Positions 42,256 through 51,464 are shown, counted from the first letter of the stretch. The stretch: DNA of 64,000 nucleotides from Pseudomonadota bacterium (GCA_020053735.1 JAGVMP010000018.1:1-64000); one strand, 5' to 3'. The notes: a model not told the origin generated them from the sequence alone. Program-made: numbers and translations.

Positions 42256-42297
42256 TCAACAACTAGTGTGAACGGCTCGCACAATTGTGGGCTTTTT
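42256..42297 (-). repeat. Right terminal inverted repeat
   Basis: Reverse complement of 30216-30257 with one mismatch (42264). It ends 16 bp before the beta-propeller gene's stop codon, so the insertion left that gene intact. Confidence 0.9.
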
Positions 42298-42312
42298 AAA
42301 TGAGCAGACTAA

Positions 42313-43491
42313 TTATTTGGCTGCGGCGTCCAAACTCCCCATGGTCTTCGGATATGTCACTAAGCCCCAAGGCATACCTTTTACTTCAATTTGACCAGTT
42401 TGTGCCAGTGTCTCTGCGTCGTAGACTAATACTGCATCCGATTTCCCGCAAGCTAGTAAAATCTGTTTGTTGTCTGGCGTAAAACTAAAGTGCCAGCAAC
42501 GCTTGCCTGTTGGTGCTTCTTTTAGCTTAACAAAACTTTTTGCGTCAAACACTTCTAACAATTGCGATTTATTGCTGGCCACATAAATATGTTTACCACT
42601 TGCATCATAGGCAATGCCGTAAGGTGTGTCGCCAGTGGGTACAGTGCGTAATAAATTAAAGTCTTTGTCTAGCACCATAAATTTGTTGCCGTATTCAAGC
42701 GTAGCAAGGTAAGTATTGCCGTCGGGCGAAACTTTAATGCCGCGTGGGCGATCACCATATTCATGGGTTTTGATGGTTTTTAGTAATTCACCACTGGCAA
42801 TATCATGCACCGTGACCGTATTATCAGCTTCGTTGGTAATGACTAGTTTGCTATTGTCAGCAGAAAATTCAATGCCTTCAGTTTCTGGGCCGCCAGTGAT
42901 TTCACGTATTTTTTCACCTTTTTCTAAATCAACCACAGCAATTTTTGCTGGTACTGCATCGTCGTCATCTTCTTCCTCAGCAGGTTTTGAGCCTGGTTTT
43001 GGTGGTGGGCCACCTTTAGCGCTAGGTTCAGAAGAAATGTAAGCAAAATTACCATTAATGCGCACAAACTCAGGGTTTTTCCCGACATGAATTTGCTGTG
43101 TTACTTCGCCAGTTGCAGTGTCGATGATTGAGATGCTTTCATTTTCGCGTGTGGCAACGATGAGTTTTTTGCCATCATCAGTCACACCCAAGCCGCGAGG
43201 CGCAACCGCTTTTACGTCAATTGTTTTTATAATTTTCATGGTGGCAAGGTCAATTACACTTACGCCAGCATCTTGGCTAGTCACATAAGCCACACCTTTA
43301 TTAGCAGCATCGCCAGTAGGTCCGCTGGTATTGGCTTCCACGGCATCTGATTTTGCCTCGGCCGCGTTTTCAGTATTTGTTTCGGTTGCTTTATTGCAAG
43401 CACTTAAGCCTGCTACTAAAGCTAGCAACACTAAACTTATGCGTGTTTTATTTAGTGTTGTATTCAGCGCTGTATTTGACGTTACGTCCAT
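42313..43491 (-). CDS. YVTN-type beta-propeller lipoprotein, PQQ-catabolism-associated type
   Basis: A 392-aa protein with a lipoprotein signal (V-L-L-A-L-V-A-G-L-S-A-C) preceded by an unusually long polar N-terminus. The mature part has about seven propeller repeats of the form I-A-V-V-D-L-E-K-G-E, V-T-V-H-D-I-A-S-G-E-L-L-K-T-I and L-V-Y-D-A-E-T-L. An acidic linker E-E-E-D-D-D-D-A is inserted in one loop. Propellers of this kind accompany PQQ-dependent alcohol oxidation in methylotrophs and are probably periplasmic. The exact partner is not in the window. The right inverted repeat of the 12-kb element lies just after its stop. Confidence 0.8.
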   Translation of the reverse strand: MDVTSNTALNTTLNKTRISLVLLALVAGLSACNKATETNTENAAEAKSDAVEANTSGPTGDAANKGVAYVTSQDAGVSVIDLATMKIIKTIDVKAVAPRGLGVTDDGKKLIVATRENESISIIDTATGEVTQQIHVGKNPEFVRINGNFAYISSEPSAKGGPPPKPGSKPAEEEDDDDAVPAKIAVVDLEKGEKIREITGGPETEGIEFSADNSKLVITNEADNTVTVHDIASGELLKTIKTHEYGDRPRGIKVSPDGNTYLATLEYGNKFMVLDKDFNLLRTVPTGDTPYGIAYDASGKHIYVASNKSQLLEVFDAKSFVKLKEAPTGKRCWHFSFTPDNKQILLACGKSDAVLVYDAETLAQTGQIEVKGMPWGLVTYPKTMGSLDAAAK

Positions 43492-43525
43492 TCAATTCTC
43501 CAATTTCTAATTAATTTAGCTATTC

Positions 43526-43575
43526 TCTCAAACCTAGTATCTCAAACCTTGTTTCTAAAGCTTAGTATTTAAAGC
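43526..43575. repeat. 14-bp tandem repeat tract A
   Basis: Three and a half imperfect 14-bp units (TCTCAAACCTAGTA, TCTCAAACCTTGTT, TCTAAAGCTTAGTA, TTTAAAGC) in the 264-bp gap between ilvA and the propeller gene. No gene is visible in this gap. Confidence 0.65.
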
Positions 43576-43649
43576 AAAAACTATACGAGTTAGTATATGC
43601 GTTATAGTTCAACGAAAACAAGCGTTTAAAATTATAACAATTCACAATT

Positions 43650-43682
43650 GGTTTAATACAACCAATATGGTTGCATTAAACC
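43650..43682. repeat. Long intergenic hairpin
   Basis: GGTTTAATACAACCA and TGGTTGCATTAAACC pair along 15 bp with a single mismatch, loop ATA. No T run follows, so it is not a standard terminator. Confidence 0.6.
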
Positions 43683-43726
43683 ACCACCACATAGAAAAAA
43701 CTTAGTCTAAACTACTCGCCCAAAAT

Positions 43727-43768
43727 ATTAGCCTAGGAACACTAGCCTAAGAACATTAACCTAGGAAC
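43727..43768. repeat. 14-bp tandem repeat tract B over the ilvA stop codon
   Basis: Three 14-bp units (ATTAGCCTAGGAAC, ACTAGCCTAAGAAC, ATTAACCTAGGAAC). The ilvA stop codon (43756-43758, minus strand) lies in the third unit, so the repeat also codes the last residues F-L-G. Confidence 0.7.
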
Positions 43769-45267
43769 AACAGATAAGCAGGATTGTCGGATTCATTCCA
43801 ATATGGGTAGCCGAGCTGGTTTAGAAAGTCGTCAAATTCTGCCATCTCGTTTGGTGGCACTTGTAAACCTACTAATACACGGCCAAAATCGGCACCGTGG
43901 TTACGATAATGGAATAAGCTAATGTTCCAGTCGTGGCCCATGCTGTCCAAAAATTTCATCAGCGCACCAGGTTTTTCGGGAAACTCGAAGCGGTATACCA
44001 ACTCATGCTCGGCTTTTGGTGCGCGGCCACCCACAAGATGCCGCAAATGTAGCTTTGCCATTTCGTTATCAGTTAAATCAATGGCATTTAAGCCTTGCGC
44101 AGCTAAATCTGTAATGAGCTTTCCCACTTCTGCCGTGTTAGAAATCGCCACGCCCACAAAAATATGTGCAGCATTCGGGTCGTCATAGCGATAGTTAAAT
44201 TCGGTAATATTGCGGTCGCCTAACAATCGGCAAAACGCTTTAAAAGCGCCTGCTTGTTCAGGAATTGTTACTGCTAAAATAGCTTCGCGCTGTTCGCCCA
44301 ACTCGGCGCGCTCAGCGACGAATCTTAATCTATCAAAATTCATATTGGCGCCAGAGGCAATGCCAATCAAGGTTTTGCCAGAAATATTGTGGCGTTTGAC
44401 GTACTCTTTGATGCCCGCCGTGGCCAATGCCCCAGCAGGCTCTAATATGCTGCGCGTGTCTTCAAACACGTCTTTAATCGCTGCGCAAATGGCGTCGTTA
44501 TCCACCACAATCATTTCATCGACAAACTGTTGTGCCAATTTAAAAGTATGCTCACCCACTTGTTTTACTGCTGCGCCGTCAGCAAACAGTCCGACTTGGT
44601 CTAATATCACGCGCTTGCCTTGTTTTAGTGATTCCGTCATCGCTTCCGCGTCTTTAGCCTCTACGCCAATGATTTTAATTTCTGGTCGAACAGATTTGAC
44701 ATAAGCCGCAATGCCTGCCAGTAAACCGCCACCACCCACACAGCAGAATATCGCTTCGATGGGTTCTGGGTGCGCGTCTAAAATTTCCACCGCAATGGTG
44801 CCTTGGCCAGCGATGACGTCAGAATCGTCATAAGGGTGAACGAAAGTCAGGCTTTCGAGTTTTTCTAACTCCAAAGCTTTTACATAAGCGTCAGAATAAC
44901 TATCACCAAATAGTACCACCTCCGCACCACGGCCCTTTACTGCATTCACTTTAATGGCGGGCGTGGTGGTGGGCATCACAATCACTGCGCGGCAGCCCAG
45001 CTTTTGCGCCGCCAGCGCCACACCTTGTGCATGGTTGCCTGCACTGGCCGCAATTACGCCACGTTTCAGCACATCGGTTGGCAGGTTTGCCATTTTGTTA
45101 TACGCACCGCGTAACTTAAACGAAAACACTGGCTGCATATCTTCGCGCTTTAGCAACACGCGGTTATTGATGCGGGCCGATAAAATCGGCTGAAACTCTA
45201 GCGGCGTGTTTTTAGCAACGTCGTACACGCGCGAATTTTCGATTTTTTGTCTGTAGTTGATTGTCAT
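43756..45267 (-). CDS. ilvA: Threonine ammonia-lyase, biosynthetic
   Basis: A PLP enzyme that deaminates threonine to 2-oxobutanoate, the first step to isoleucine. The 503-aa protein has the catalytic domain with V-F-S-F-K-L-R-G-A-Y-N-K-M (PLP Lys), S-A-G-N-H-A-Q-G-V-A and C-V-G-G-G-G-L-L-A-G-I-A. Two C-terminal ACT-like regulatory repeats follow (from about residue 330), so isoleucine feedback is expected, as in E. coli IlvA (514 aa). It is divergent from rpiA. The end of the gene runs into a 14-bp tandem repeat. Confidence 0.97.
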   Translation of the reverse strand: MTINYRQKIENSRVYDVAKNTPLEFQPILSARINNRVLLKREDMQPVFSFKLRGAYNKMANLPTDVLKRGVIAASAGNHAQGVALAAQKLGCRAVIVMPTTTPAIKVNAVKGRGAEVVLFGDSYSDAYVKALELEKLESLTFVHPYDDSDVIAGQGTIAVEILDAHPEPIEAIFCCVGGGGLLAGIAAYVKSVRPEIKIIGVEAKDAEAMTESLKQGKRVILDQVGLFADGAAVKQVGEHTFKLAQQFVDEMIVVDNDAICAAIKDVFEDTRSILEPAGALATAGIKEYVKRHNISGKTLIGIASGANMNFDRLRFVAERAELGEQREAILAVTIPEQAGAFKAFCRLLGDRNITEFNYRYDDPNAAHIFVGVAISNTAEVGKLITDLAAQGLNAIDLTDNEMAKLHLRHLVGGRAPKAEHELVYRFEFPEKPGALMKFLDSMGHDWNISLFHYRNHGADFGRVLVGLQVPPNEMAEFDDFLNQLGYPYWNESDNPAYLLFLG

Positions 45268-45332
45268 GCCTTATTTTTAAAAATGCCAATGCATTGTATT
45301 ATGTTGCATTATAAAGAATTTATGAAAGATTA

Positions 45333-45998
45333 ATGAAGATGGCATTTACACAAGACGAACTAAAGAAACAAGTCGCTCAAGCCGCTGTGGCTTATGTAAA
45401 AGAGGGCATTATCGGCGTAGGTACAGGCTCTACTGCCAATTTTTTTATTGAAGAACTAGCGAAGGTAAAACACAAAATTGAAGGTGCAGTCGCCAGCAGT
45501 GAGGCTACCACCCAACGTTTGCGTGGTCACGGTATTGAAGTGTTTGATTTAAATAGCGTAGATGGCATGGATATCTATGTGGATGGCGCGGATGAAATCA
45601 CCGAACATTTGCATATGCTAAAAGGCGGCGGCGGCGCGTTAACGCGCGAGAAAATTGTGGCGGCCGTGGCCAAAACCTTTATTTGTATTTGTGACGAAAC
45701 CAAGTATGTACCAGTGCTGGGTAAGTTTCCATTGCCAGTAGAAGTGTTGCCGATGGCCAAAAGCTATGTGGCGCGTGAGCTAGTCAAATTAGGCGGCCAA
45801 CCAAAATTGCGTGATTTTACGACGGACAACGGCAACGTGATTTTAGATGTGTGGAACTTGAAAATTGAAGATCCAGTGGCGATGGAAGCCAAAATTAACC
45901 AAATTGTTGGGGTAGTGACCAATGGTTTATTTGCTGCAAGACCAGCGAATGTGTTGTTGCTGGCAACAGCGGATGGTGTAAAAACTTATAAGAAATAA
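45333..45998 (+). CDS. rpiA: Ribose-5-phosphate isomerase A
   Basis: Interconverts ribose-5-phosphate and ribulose-5-phosphate, in methylotrophs part of the ribulose monophosphate cycle rearrangements. The 221-aa length is standard. Motifs: [14 protein letters not shown]... in the form Y-V-D-G-A-D-E-I, and [12 protein letters not shown] carrying the catalytic residues. Two ATGs (45333 and 45339) are close; the second gives the more usual M-A-F-T-Q-D-E-L. It is alone on its strand, followed by a structured intergenic element. Confidence 0.96.
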   Translation: MKMAFTQDELKKQVAQAAVAYVKEGIIGVGTGSTANFFIEELAKVKHKIEGAVASSEATTQRLRGHGIEVFDLNSVDGMDIYVDGADEITEHLHMLKGGGGALTREKIVAAVAKTFICICDETKYVPVLGKFPLPVEVLPMAKSYVARELVKLGGQPKLRDFTTDNGNVILDVWNLKIEDPVAMEAKINQIVGVVTNGLFAARPANVLLLATADGVKTYKK

Positions 45999-46020
45999 GC
46001 AATTTAAGCATATAACAATG

Positions 46021-46111
46021 CCTCTGCGAGCCAATATCCATGCGGGTTTCACGCACGAATAACCAGCTTTAGCTGGTATATTCTGCGGGACGACCCTTGC
46101 GGTTGCAGAGG
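46021..46111. repeat. Structured intergenic element after rpiA
   Basis: CCTCTGC at the left pairs with GCAGAGG at the right, and AACCAGC/GCTGGT forms an inner hairpin around TTTA. It contains GAGCCAATATCCATGCGG, found exactly again inside fmt (58805-58822) and with one change inside rsmB (61162-61179). It may be a dispersed repeat or a small RNA/terminator structure. Confidence 0.5.
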
Positions 46112-46116
46112 TTTCT

Positions 46117-46323
46117 TTAAGAACCGTTGTAGCTTGCAATGAATTTAATGATTGCGTCATGTAAATCATAGCCATCGATTCCATCTTTAAATAAAAGTAT
46201 GAAAAGAAATACGTATATTGGAGACAATAAATCCATTTCAAAGAATCGTTCTCGCCAATCGCCAATTTTACCTTGTATTGTTTTATCAGCATTTTCGATT
46301 ACTTCTTCTTTAGTTTCTGCCAT
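46117..46323 (-). CDS. Small hypothetical membrane protein
   Basis: A 68-aa protein with a polar N-terminal half (M-A-E-T-K-E-E-V-I-E) and one transmembrane segment (L-S-P-I-Y-V-F-L-F-I-L-L-F). No known domain. A good Shine-Dalgarno (AAGGAAAA) precedes the ATG. It is 47 bp downstream of the yggX-like gene on the same strand and may be co-transcribed. Reality as a gene is likely but not proven. Confidence 0.5.
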   Translation of the reverse strand: MAETKEEVIENADKTIQGKIGDWRERFFEMDLLSPIYVFLFILLFKDGIDGYDLHDAIIKFIASYNGS

Positions 46324-46370
46324 TTTATTTTTTCCTTATCTCTAACGTAAAATATACATCAATTTAAAAG

Positions 46371-46643
46371 TTAGCTTTTCTCTGGAACATACCCGCTGGC
46401 AGTATCTGCGCCATCACCAAAAAAATATTTCTCGGTTTGTTCGCTTAAATATTTGCGGGCGGCAGGGTCGGCCAAGCTTAAGCGGTTTTCGTTTACCAGC
46501 ATAGTTTGTTGTTTTAACCAAGCTGCCCACGCTTCTTTGCTGACGTTCAGGTAGATTTTTTTGCCTAACTCACCTGGGTAGGGCGGAAAGTCCATACCGT
46601 CTAAGTCTTTATCTAGTTTAATGCAGTGTACAGTGCGTGCCAT
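46371..46643 (-). CDS. yggX: Fe(2+)-trafficking protein, YggX family
   Basis: A 90-aa protein matching YggX: V-H-C-I-K-L[21 protein letters not shown] at the N-terminus and the [17 protein letters not shown] segment in the middle. The family limits oxidative damage to iron-sulphur clusters and helps iron use. Length is typical. It is divergent from dgkA. Confidence 0.96.
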   Translation of the reverse strand: MARTVHCIKLDKDLDGMDFPPYPGELGKKIYLNVSKEAWAAWLKQQTMLVNENRLSLADPAARKYLSEQTEKYFFGDGADTASGYVPEKS

Positions 46644-46743
46644 ATTGCTTACTCATTCATATTAAAAACAATATGATAACGCATGTTAAAATTGCTGTAT
46701 TAATTTAGTTTAAAAACGCTAAGTATCAATAGCAAAGGAAATC

Positions 46744-47112
46744 ATGGAAAGCCCATTCAAAAGTAAAAACGGTTTAGAACGCATTGCCAAGGCGCTTGGT
46801 TATTCGCTTGCGGGAATAAAAGCAGCCTATAAAAATGAGGCAGCGATTCGCCAAGAGGTGTGGCTGATGATAGTGCTGATTCCTTTGGCGTTTTATTTAG
46901 GGCAAACCAATATTGAGCGCATTTTGCTAATTGGCGTAACCGTGTTGGTGTTTATTGTAGAGTTGCTCAATTCTGCGGTTGAAGCGGCGGTAGATCATAC
47001 TTCGATTGACCACCATGCGTTGGCCGCGCGCGCTAAAGATATTGGCAGTGCAGCAGTGATGGTGGCAATTTTCTTGTTTTTGCTGGTGTGGTTCTTAGTT
47101 ATTTGTGGCTAG
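46744..47112 (+). CDS. dgkA: Diacylglycerol kinase
   Basis: A 122-aa inner-membrane enzyme that recycles diacylglycerol to phosphatidic acid. It shows the typical N-terminal amphipathic part, E-A-A-I-R-Q-E-V-W, then E-L-L-N-S-A-V-E-A-A-V-D-H-T (catalytic and metal-binding Glu/Asn), and three transmembrane helices. It is convergent with the next gene, whose stop lies 1 bp away. Confidence 0.95.
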   Translation: MESPFKSKNGLERIAKALGYSLAGIKAAYKNEAAIRQEVWLMIVLIPLAFYLGQTNIERILLIGVTVLVFIVELLNSAVEAAVDHTSIDHHALAARAKDIGSAAVMVAIFLFLLVWFLVICG

Positions 47113-47113
47113 A

Positions 47114-47443
47114 TTATTTCAGCACATCTAGCTTTAAAGTGAGCTGCTTGCCCAGCCAGCTTGCGCCGCTGGTATGCGCTGCAAGCTCGTCAGCTTGTAC
47201 TGGGTGAATCAACACAGAAAGTCCTTCGCGCAATTCGTTCAACCTGGCCATGGCAAAGTTGATGCTGCTGGCTGGAATGTGGATTTCAAACATGGGTTGC
47301 GGGTGCGGGCCAATAGATATGGGGATAAGCTGGCCTGCGTATGTGAGTTGCGGTAAATGTTTGATGATACTTTCTCGTACCTGCGTGGCTAGCGTCATTT
47401 CATCTGTGGAAAAATAAATATGGGCATGGTAAGTTTGTATCAT
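47114..47443 (-). CDS. DOPA 4,5-dioxygenase-family protein
   Basis: A 109-aa protein with the family pattern Y-H-A-H-I-Y-F near the N-terminus, I-G-P-H-P-Q-P-M-F-E-I-H-I in the centre and L-I-H-P near residue 78: the His residues bind the metal of this vicinal-oxygen-chelate-like fold. Bacterial members have unknown substrates; the enzyme name comes from fungal and plant relatives. It lies downstream of xerC on the same strand with a 24-bp gap. Confidence 0.88.
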   Translation of the reverse strand: MIQTYHAHIYFSTDEMTLATQVRESIIKHLPQLTYAGQLIPISIGPHPQPMFEIHIPASSINFAMARLNELREGLSVLIHPVQADELAAHTSGASWLGKQLTLKLDVLK

Positions 47444-47467
47444 TGACTTTTGGTTTCCATTTTTGGC

Positions 47468-48388
47468 CTATTTCTTTTTCGCTCTAGGATGCGCCGCATC
47501 ATACACTTTAGTCAAATGTTGGTAGTCCAAATGTGTGTATACCTGCGTGGTGCTAATGTTGGCGTGCCCCAGCATTTCTTGCACAGCGCGTAAATCGCCG
47601 CTACTTTGCAGCACGTGGCTGGCAAAACTGTGGCGTAACATATGCGGGTGCACGCTGGAGTTGATGCCTTGTTTAATCGACCAACCTTTAATGCGATATT
47701 GAATATTGCGCGAGGAGATTGGTCTGCCCTGCAAGCCAATAAACAAGCGTCCTGCAGAGGTGCTATTTGAAGGTGTGCTGTTTTTAGATAAATTTATCAG
47801 AATCTGTGCACGAGATTCTAGCCACTTCTTGATGGCAGAAATGGCGTGGCTACCTAGCGGTACAATGCGTGTTTTGTTACCTTTACCGGTAACTTGCACG
47901 GTGCCTTCACTAAAATCTAGCGCGTCAATACTCAGGTTTACCAGCTCGCTTAAACGTAACCCGCTGGAATAAAACAACTCCAAAATGGCATGGTCGCGCA
48001 CGCTCAAAACATCATCATCGCGAATATCCACCAGCTTAGTGGCTTGCTCAATGGACAGTGCTTGTGGCAAAGTTTTGGCTGATTTTGGTGCGCGCAAGCC
48101 GATGACAGGATTGTTGCTGTAGCCTTTGCGATTCACCAAAAAAGTGAAAAAACCGCGCCAGCTAGACAGCATGCGCGCAATGCTTTTTCCGCCCAAACCT
48201 TTGGAGTGCAGCGTGGCGATAAAACGGCGAATGTGATTGGTTTGTAAAGAGGTTAGTTCAGCAGGTTGCCCATTTTCACCAGCTAGCTTGATAAGTTGGC
48301 TGATATCTCGGGCATAATTTTCGCGGGTGAGCGGGCTTAAGCCGCGCTCAAACTGTAAAAATTGAATATATTCTGTTAATAAATCCAC
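47468..48388 (-). CDS. xerC: Site-specific tyrosine recombinase XerC
   Basis: A 306-aa tyrosine recombinase. The N-terminal core-binding domain (to about residue 95) is followed by the catalytic domain with S-G-L-R-L-S-E-L-V (first Arg), T-G-K-G-N-K-T-R (Lys), H-M-L-R-H-S-F-A-S-H-V-L (His-x2-Arg), L-G-H-A-N and the Tyr nucleophile in T-T-Q-V-Y-T-H. With XerD it resolves chromosome dimers at dif. The neighbours dapF and DUF484 upstream make this the conserved dapF-DUF484-xerC operon, so it is the housekeeping XerC and not an island integrase. Confidence 0.95.
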   Translation of the reverse strand: MDLLTEYIQFLQFERGLSPLTRENYARDISQLIKLAGENGQPAELTSLQTNHIRRFIATLHSKGLGGKSIARMLSSWRGFFTFLVNRKGYSNNPVIGLRAPKSAKTLPQALSIEQATKLVDIRDDDVLSVRDHAILELFYSSGLRLSELVNLSIDALDFSEGTVQVTGKGNKTRIVPLGSHAISAIKKWLESRAQILINLSKNSTPSNSTSAGRLFIGLQGRPISSRNIQYRIKGWSIKQGINSSVHPHMLRHSFASHVLQSSGDLRAVQEMLGHANISTTQVYTHLDYQHLTKVYDAAHPRAKKK

Positions 48389-48415
48389 ATTGATTAATAG
48401 CTTAGCTTAAATCGT

Positions 48416-49069
48416 TTAACTTAAATCCAAATGTCTTGATAAAGCGGCGCTTAATATTTCGCCAATTTTACTCAGAAAATCTGTGCCCATCTCGGCATAA
48501 AAGCGGCTTGTATTGTCGCTGGCTAATGCCAAAAAACCAACATTATGTGCATCGCGCAACGGAATAAGTGCGATTGAGGCCGCGGGCTCAAGAAACCAAT
48601 CATCAGTGGCTATCTCTGGCAGCTTGCCACAATAAGGCTGGATGAGTGCAGCCACCCAAGTTTTGGTTTGCTCCGACACATCGCTAAACACTAGGTTGCC
48701 GCGGTTTCTAGAGTCAAGCGGACTCGCCCAAATACGCATGCAAGTTTCAGATAAATCAAAAATTTCAGGCAATAAATCACTGATTAATTGCTCAATCGCA
48801 TCGAAATTTTTGGCTTTGTGCAGTGCAATATTCAGTGTCTGAATTTTATTGGTTATGGCATCGTTATCGCGTGCGTTCAATACCAGTTCGGCAAAGTTGG
48901 TTTTTAGCGCATCAATTTTGTCACGTTGTGCCAACTGCTGGCGCTCCGCCAATGAAATAGCACCGCTACCGTGCGGGCTGGGGAGGCGAATCTCAGCCAA
49001 AAAACTGGCATTCTGCTCAAAAAATTCTGGGTTAGCTTTTAAGTAGGCTTTGACGTCATCTTGTTGCAT
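48416..49069 (-). CDS. DUF484 family protein (GAF-like)
   Basis: A 217-aa cytosolic protein with the family N-terminus D-V-K-A-Y-L-K-A-N-P-E-F-F and L-P-S-P-H-G-x-G-A-I-S-L-A-E-R-Q, then a GAF-like domain with S-I-A-L-I-P-L-R-D and G-F-L-A-L-A-S-D. The family always sits between dapF and xerC in proteobacteria; its function is unknown. It is the middle gene of that operon here (gaps 40 and 27 bp). Confidence 0.93.
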   Translation of the reverse strand: MQQDDVKAYLKANPEFFEQNASFLAEIRLPSPHGSGAISLAERQQLAQRDKIDALKTNFAELVLNARDNDAITNKIQTLNIALHKAKNFDAIEQLISDLLPEIFDLSETCMRIWASPLDSRNRGNLVFSDVSEQTKTWVAALIQPYCGKLPEIATDDWFLEPAASIALIPLRDAHNVGFLALASDNTSRFYAEMGTDFLSKIGEILSAALSRHLDLS

Positions 49070-49109
49070 GCTTGGCTTTCTAGATTTAGATTTTCTGAAA
49101 TTAACTTAC

Positions 49110-49940
49110 TTAAATATGAATGCTGCCTTCAAACACGATTTCCGCGTCGCCTGTCATCATGACAGGATTGTTTTCACCCGCCCATTCTATGCGCAAATTG
49201 CCACCGCGTGCATGCACCAACACTGGGTTTTGTAGCAAGCCTAGCTGAATGCCACTCACTGCTGCTGCACAAGCGCCCGTGCCACAAGACAGCGTTTCGC
49301 CCGCACCACGTTCGTACACACGCAACTTAATTTCGTGTGGGTTTATAATCTGCATAAAACCCGCATTGACGTGTTGTGGAAAGCTGGCGTGCGCCTCAAT
49401 GGCTGGACCAAGCTCGGCCACATTGGCGGTATCTACATTATCCACAATGGTCACCGCATGTGGGTTGCCCATACTAACAGCGCTTAATTCAATGGTTTGT
49501 TTGTATAGTTGTAGTTCATATGTTTTTTGTCGTGATTCACTGGCAAATGGAATATCAGCAGGTTCAAAGCACGGTGCGCCCATGTTGACGGTGACTTGAT
49601 TATGGTCACCTAAAGTTAACGTAATCAATCCGCTGGCAGTTTCCACCAAAATTTCACGTTTTTGCGTGAGCCCTTTGTGATGTACAAAGCGCACAAAACA
49701 GCGCGCACCGTTGCCACATTGTTCTACTTCGCCGCCATCCGCATTAAAGATGCGATAACGAAAATCGACATTTGGCGTGCTGGTTTTTTCTACAATCAAC
49801 AGTTGATCGCAACCTACGCCAAAATGTCGATTGGCAATGGTTTTGATTTGCGCAGTAGTGAGTGAAATAGACGTAGAAAAGCCATCAACAACCACAAAAT
49901 CGTTGCCCGCGCCATGCATTTTGGTGAAGTTTATTAACAT
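49110..49940 (-). CDS. dapF: Diaminopimelate epimerase
   Basis: Converts LL- to meso-diaminopimelate for lysine and peptidoglycan. The 276-aa length is typical. The two catalytic Cys are in [10 protein letters not shown] and [10 protein letters not shown], and [12 protein letters not shown] opens the protein. It leads the dapF-DUF484-xerC operon and is divergent from metK. Confidence 0.97.
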   Translation of the reverse strand: MLINFTKMHGAGNDFVVVDGFSTSISLTTAQIKTIANRHFGVGCDQLLIVEKTSTPNVDFRYRIFNADGGEVEQCGNGARCFVRFVHHKGLTQKREILVETASGLITLTLGDHNQVTVNMGAPCFEPADIPFASESRQKTYELQLYKQTIELSAVSMGNPHAVTIVDNVDTANVAELGPAIEAHASFPQHVNAGFMQIINPHEIKLRVYERGAGETLSCGTGACAAAVSGIQLGLLQNPVLVHARGGNLRIEWAGENNPVMMTGDAEIVFEGSIHI

Positions 49941-50111
49941 AAAAGCTTAAGTTTAAAGTTACGCTATTCTAGCAAATTTGTATGTTTACAAGTAGTTATA
50001 AGTGTACAATACGCGACCTGTATATACAGACTCGAAGTGATTTTCAATATTCCTTTAGCCTTTAGTGAATATTGTTTTACTTTATTTTAAATTTTTTTCA
50101 AGGCGCACTTA

Positions 50112-51287
50112 ATGACTCAAACCACGAACAACTATCTTTTTACTTCAGAATCCGTTTCTGAAGGGCATCCAGACAAACTCGCAGACCAAGTATCCGACAG
50201 CATTTTAGATGCTATTTTGGCACAAGACCCTACTGCTAGGGTCGCGGCAGAGACGCTGGCCAATACAGGCTTAGTGGTGTTGGCAGGCGAAATCACGACT
50301 ACAGCTAACGTTGACTATATTAAAGTAGCGCGCGAAGCCATTAAACGTATTGGCTACGACAATACCGATTACGGTATCGACTATAGAGGCTGTGCCGTAT
50401 TGGTTGCTTACGACAAACAATCGCCTGATATCGCGCAAGGTGTAGATGGCGCACACGATGACCCGCTCGACCAAGGCGCAGGCGACCAAGGTTTAATGTT
50501 TGGTTATGCCGTCAACGAAACGCCGCAACTGATGCCATTGCCGATTTGGTTAAGCCACCGCCTAATGGAGCGTCAAGCGCAATTGCGCAAAGATGGCCGT
50601 TTGGCTTGGTTGCGCCCAGATGCGAAAAGCCAGGTGACAGTGAAATATGTAGATGGCAAGCCTGATTCAATCGATACGGTGGTGGTTTCTACCCAGCATG
50701 CGCCAGAAATGGAACTGCAAGCGATTCGTGAAGCGGTAATAGAAGAAATCATCAAACCCATGTTGCCTAAAGAGCTCATCAAGGGTGAGATTAAATACTT
50801 GGTCAACCCGACTGGTCGCTTTGTCGTTGGTGGCCCACAAGGTGATTGTGGCTTGACTGGCCGTAAAATTATTGTGGACACTTATGGCGGCGCAGCTCCG
50901 CATGGCGGCGGCGCGTTTTCAGGTAAAGACCCATCAAAAGTAGACCGCAGTGCTGCTTATGCGGCACGTTATGTGGCCAAAAACATTGTTGCAGCTGGCT
51001 TGGCTGAAAAGTGCATGGTACAAATTAGCTACGCCATTGGCGTGGCGCGCCCAACTTCTATCATGGTAGAAACTTACGGCACAGGGAAAGTATCTGATGC
51101 GACATTGACAGCTTTGGTGAATGAACATTTTGATTTACGCCCAAAAGGTATTGTAAAAATGCTCGATTTACTGCGTCCGATTTACACTAAAACGGCAGCG
51201 TATGGCCATTTTGGTCGCGATGAGCCTGAGTTTACTTGGGAGTCAACAGATAAGGCGGCGGCATTAAAAGCGGCTGCTGGTATGTAA
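50112..51287 (+). CDS. metK: S-adenosylmethionine synthase
   Basis: Makes SAM from methionine and ATP. The 391-aa protein has [11 protein letters not shown] (ATP and Mg binding), [14 protein letters not shown] and [16 protein letters not shown]. It is the first of three genes of the SAM cycle placed in a row (metK, ahcY, metF). The 171-bp leader shows no riboswitch I recognise. Confidence 0.98.
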   Translation: MTQTTNNYLFTSESVSEGHPDKLADQVSDSILDAILAQDPTARVAAETLANTGLVVLAGEITTTANVDYIKVAREAIKRIGYDNTDYGIDYRGCAVLVAYDKQSPDIAQGVDGAHDDPLDQGAGDQGLMFGYAVNETPQLMPLPIWLSHRLMERQAQLRKDGRLAWLRPDAKSQVTVKYVDGKPDSIDTVVVSTQHAPEMELQAIREAVIEEIIKPMLPKELIKGEIKYLVNPTGRFVVGGPQGDCGLTGRKIIVDTYGGAAPHGGGAFSGKDPSKVDRSAAYAARYVAKNIVAAGLAEKCMVQISYAIGVARPTSIMVETYGTGKVSDATLTALVNEHFDLRPKGIVKMLDLLRPIYTKTAAYGHFGRDEPEFTWESTDKAAALKAAAGM

Positions 51288-51383
51288 TTATTTCGTCATT
51301 TTTATAATGAAATCATGGCGTTGTTAATTTTTTGACAAAAGCCATGATTGCATTATAATGCGCAAACTGAAGTAACAAAATTA

Positions 51384-51464
51384 ACCGAGGAACGTTGCGA
51401 AGCTTAATCTATAAGCTCTAGGCTCGGTTAGGGAGATAGTTTATCTCTCAAACGGCGTTCACTA
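51384..51464 (+). promoter_or_regulatory. SAH riboswitch in front of ahcY
   Basis: The blocks CCGAGGAACGTTGCGA, AGGCTCGG and AACGGCGTTCA occur in the order and spacing of the S-adenosylhomocysteine riboswitch, with the CCGAG/CTCGG stem visible. It turns on ahcY when SAH builds up. Downstream, GTGAAC...CGCC (51495-51508) can pair with GGCGTTCAC of the aptamer end, and CCGTG/CACGG forms a hairpin, which could be the switching platform. Confidence 0.95.

Larger units (their letters stand above)
30216..42297. mobile_element. 12.1-kb inverted-repeat-bounded transposon-like element with defence cargo
   Basis: The ends are 42-bp inverted repeats (30216-30257 and 42256-42297) with one mismatch. If the repeat is trimmed by one base at each end, the flanks show a possible 3-bp target duplication TAA. 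The transposase gene starts 49 bp inside the left end. The element sits between the EVE gene and the end of the beta-propeller gene, which are both complete, so insertion was into a short intergenic gap between convergent genes. Cargo: WYL regulator, methyltransferase and nuclease, attC-like repeat, FRG/HEPN/zinc-finger operon, small convergent gene. Mobility is inferred from structure. Confidence 0.8.

Noticed and set aside
44210-44704. 164-aa plus-strand frame opposite ilvA
   Set aside because: Antisense to a firmly identified gene; no domain and no ribosome site.
47468-48388. Tyrosine recombinase considered as the integrase of the tRNA-Phe island
   Set aside because: Its neighbours dapF and DUF484 identify it as the housekeeping XerC, and it is 28 kb away.
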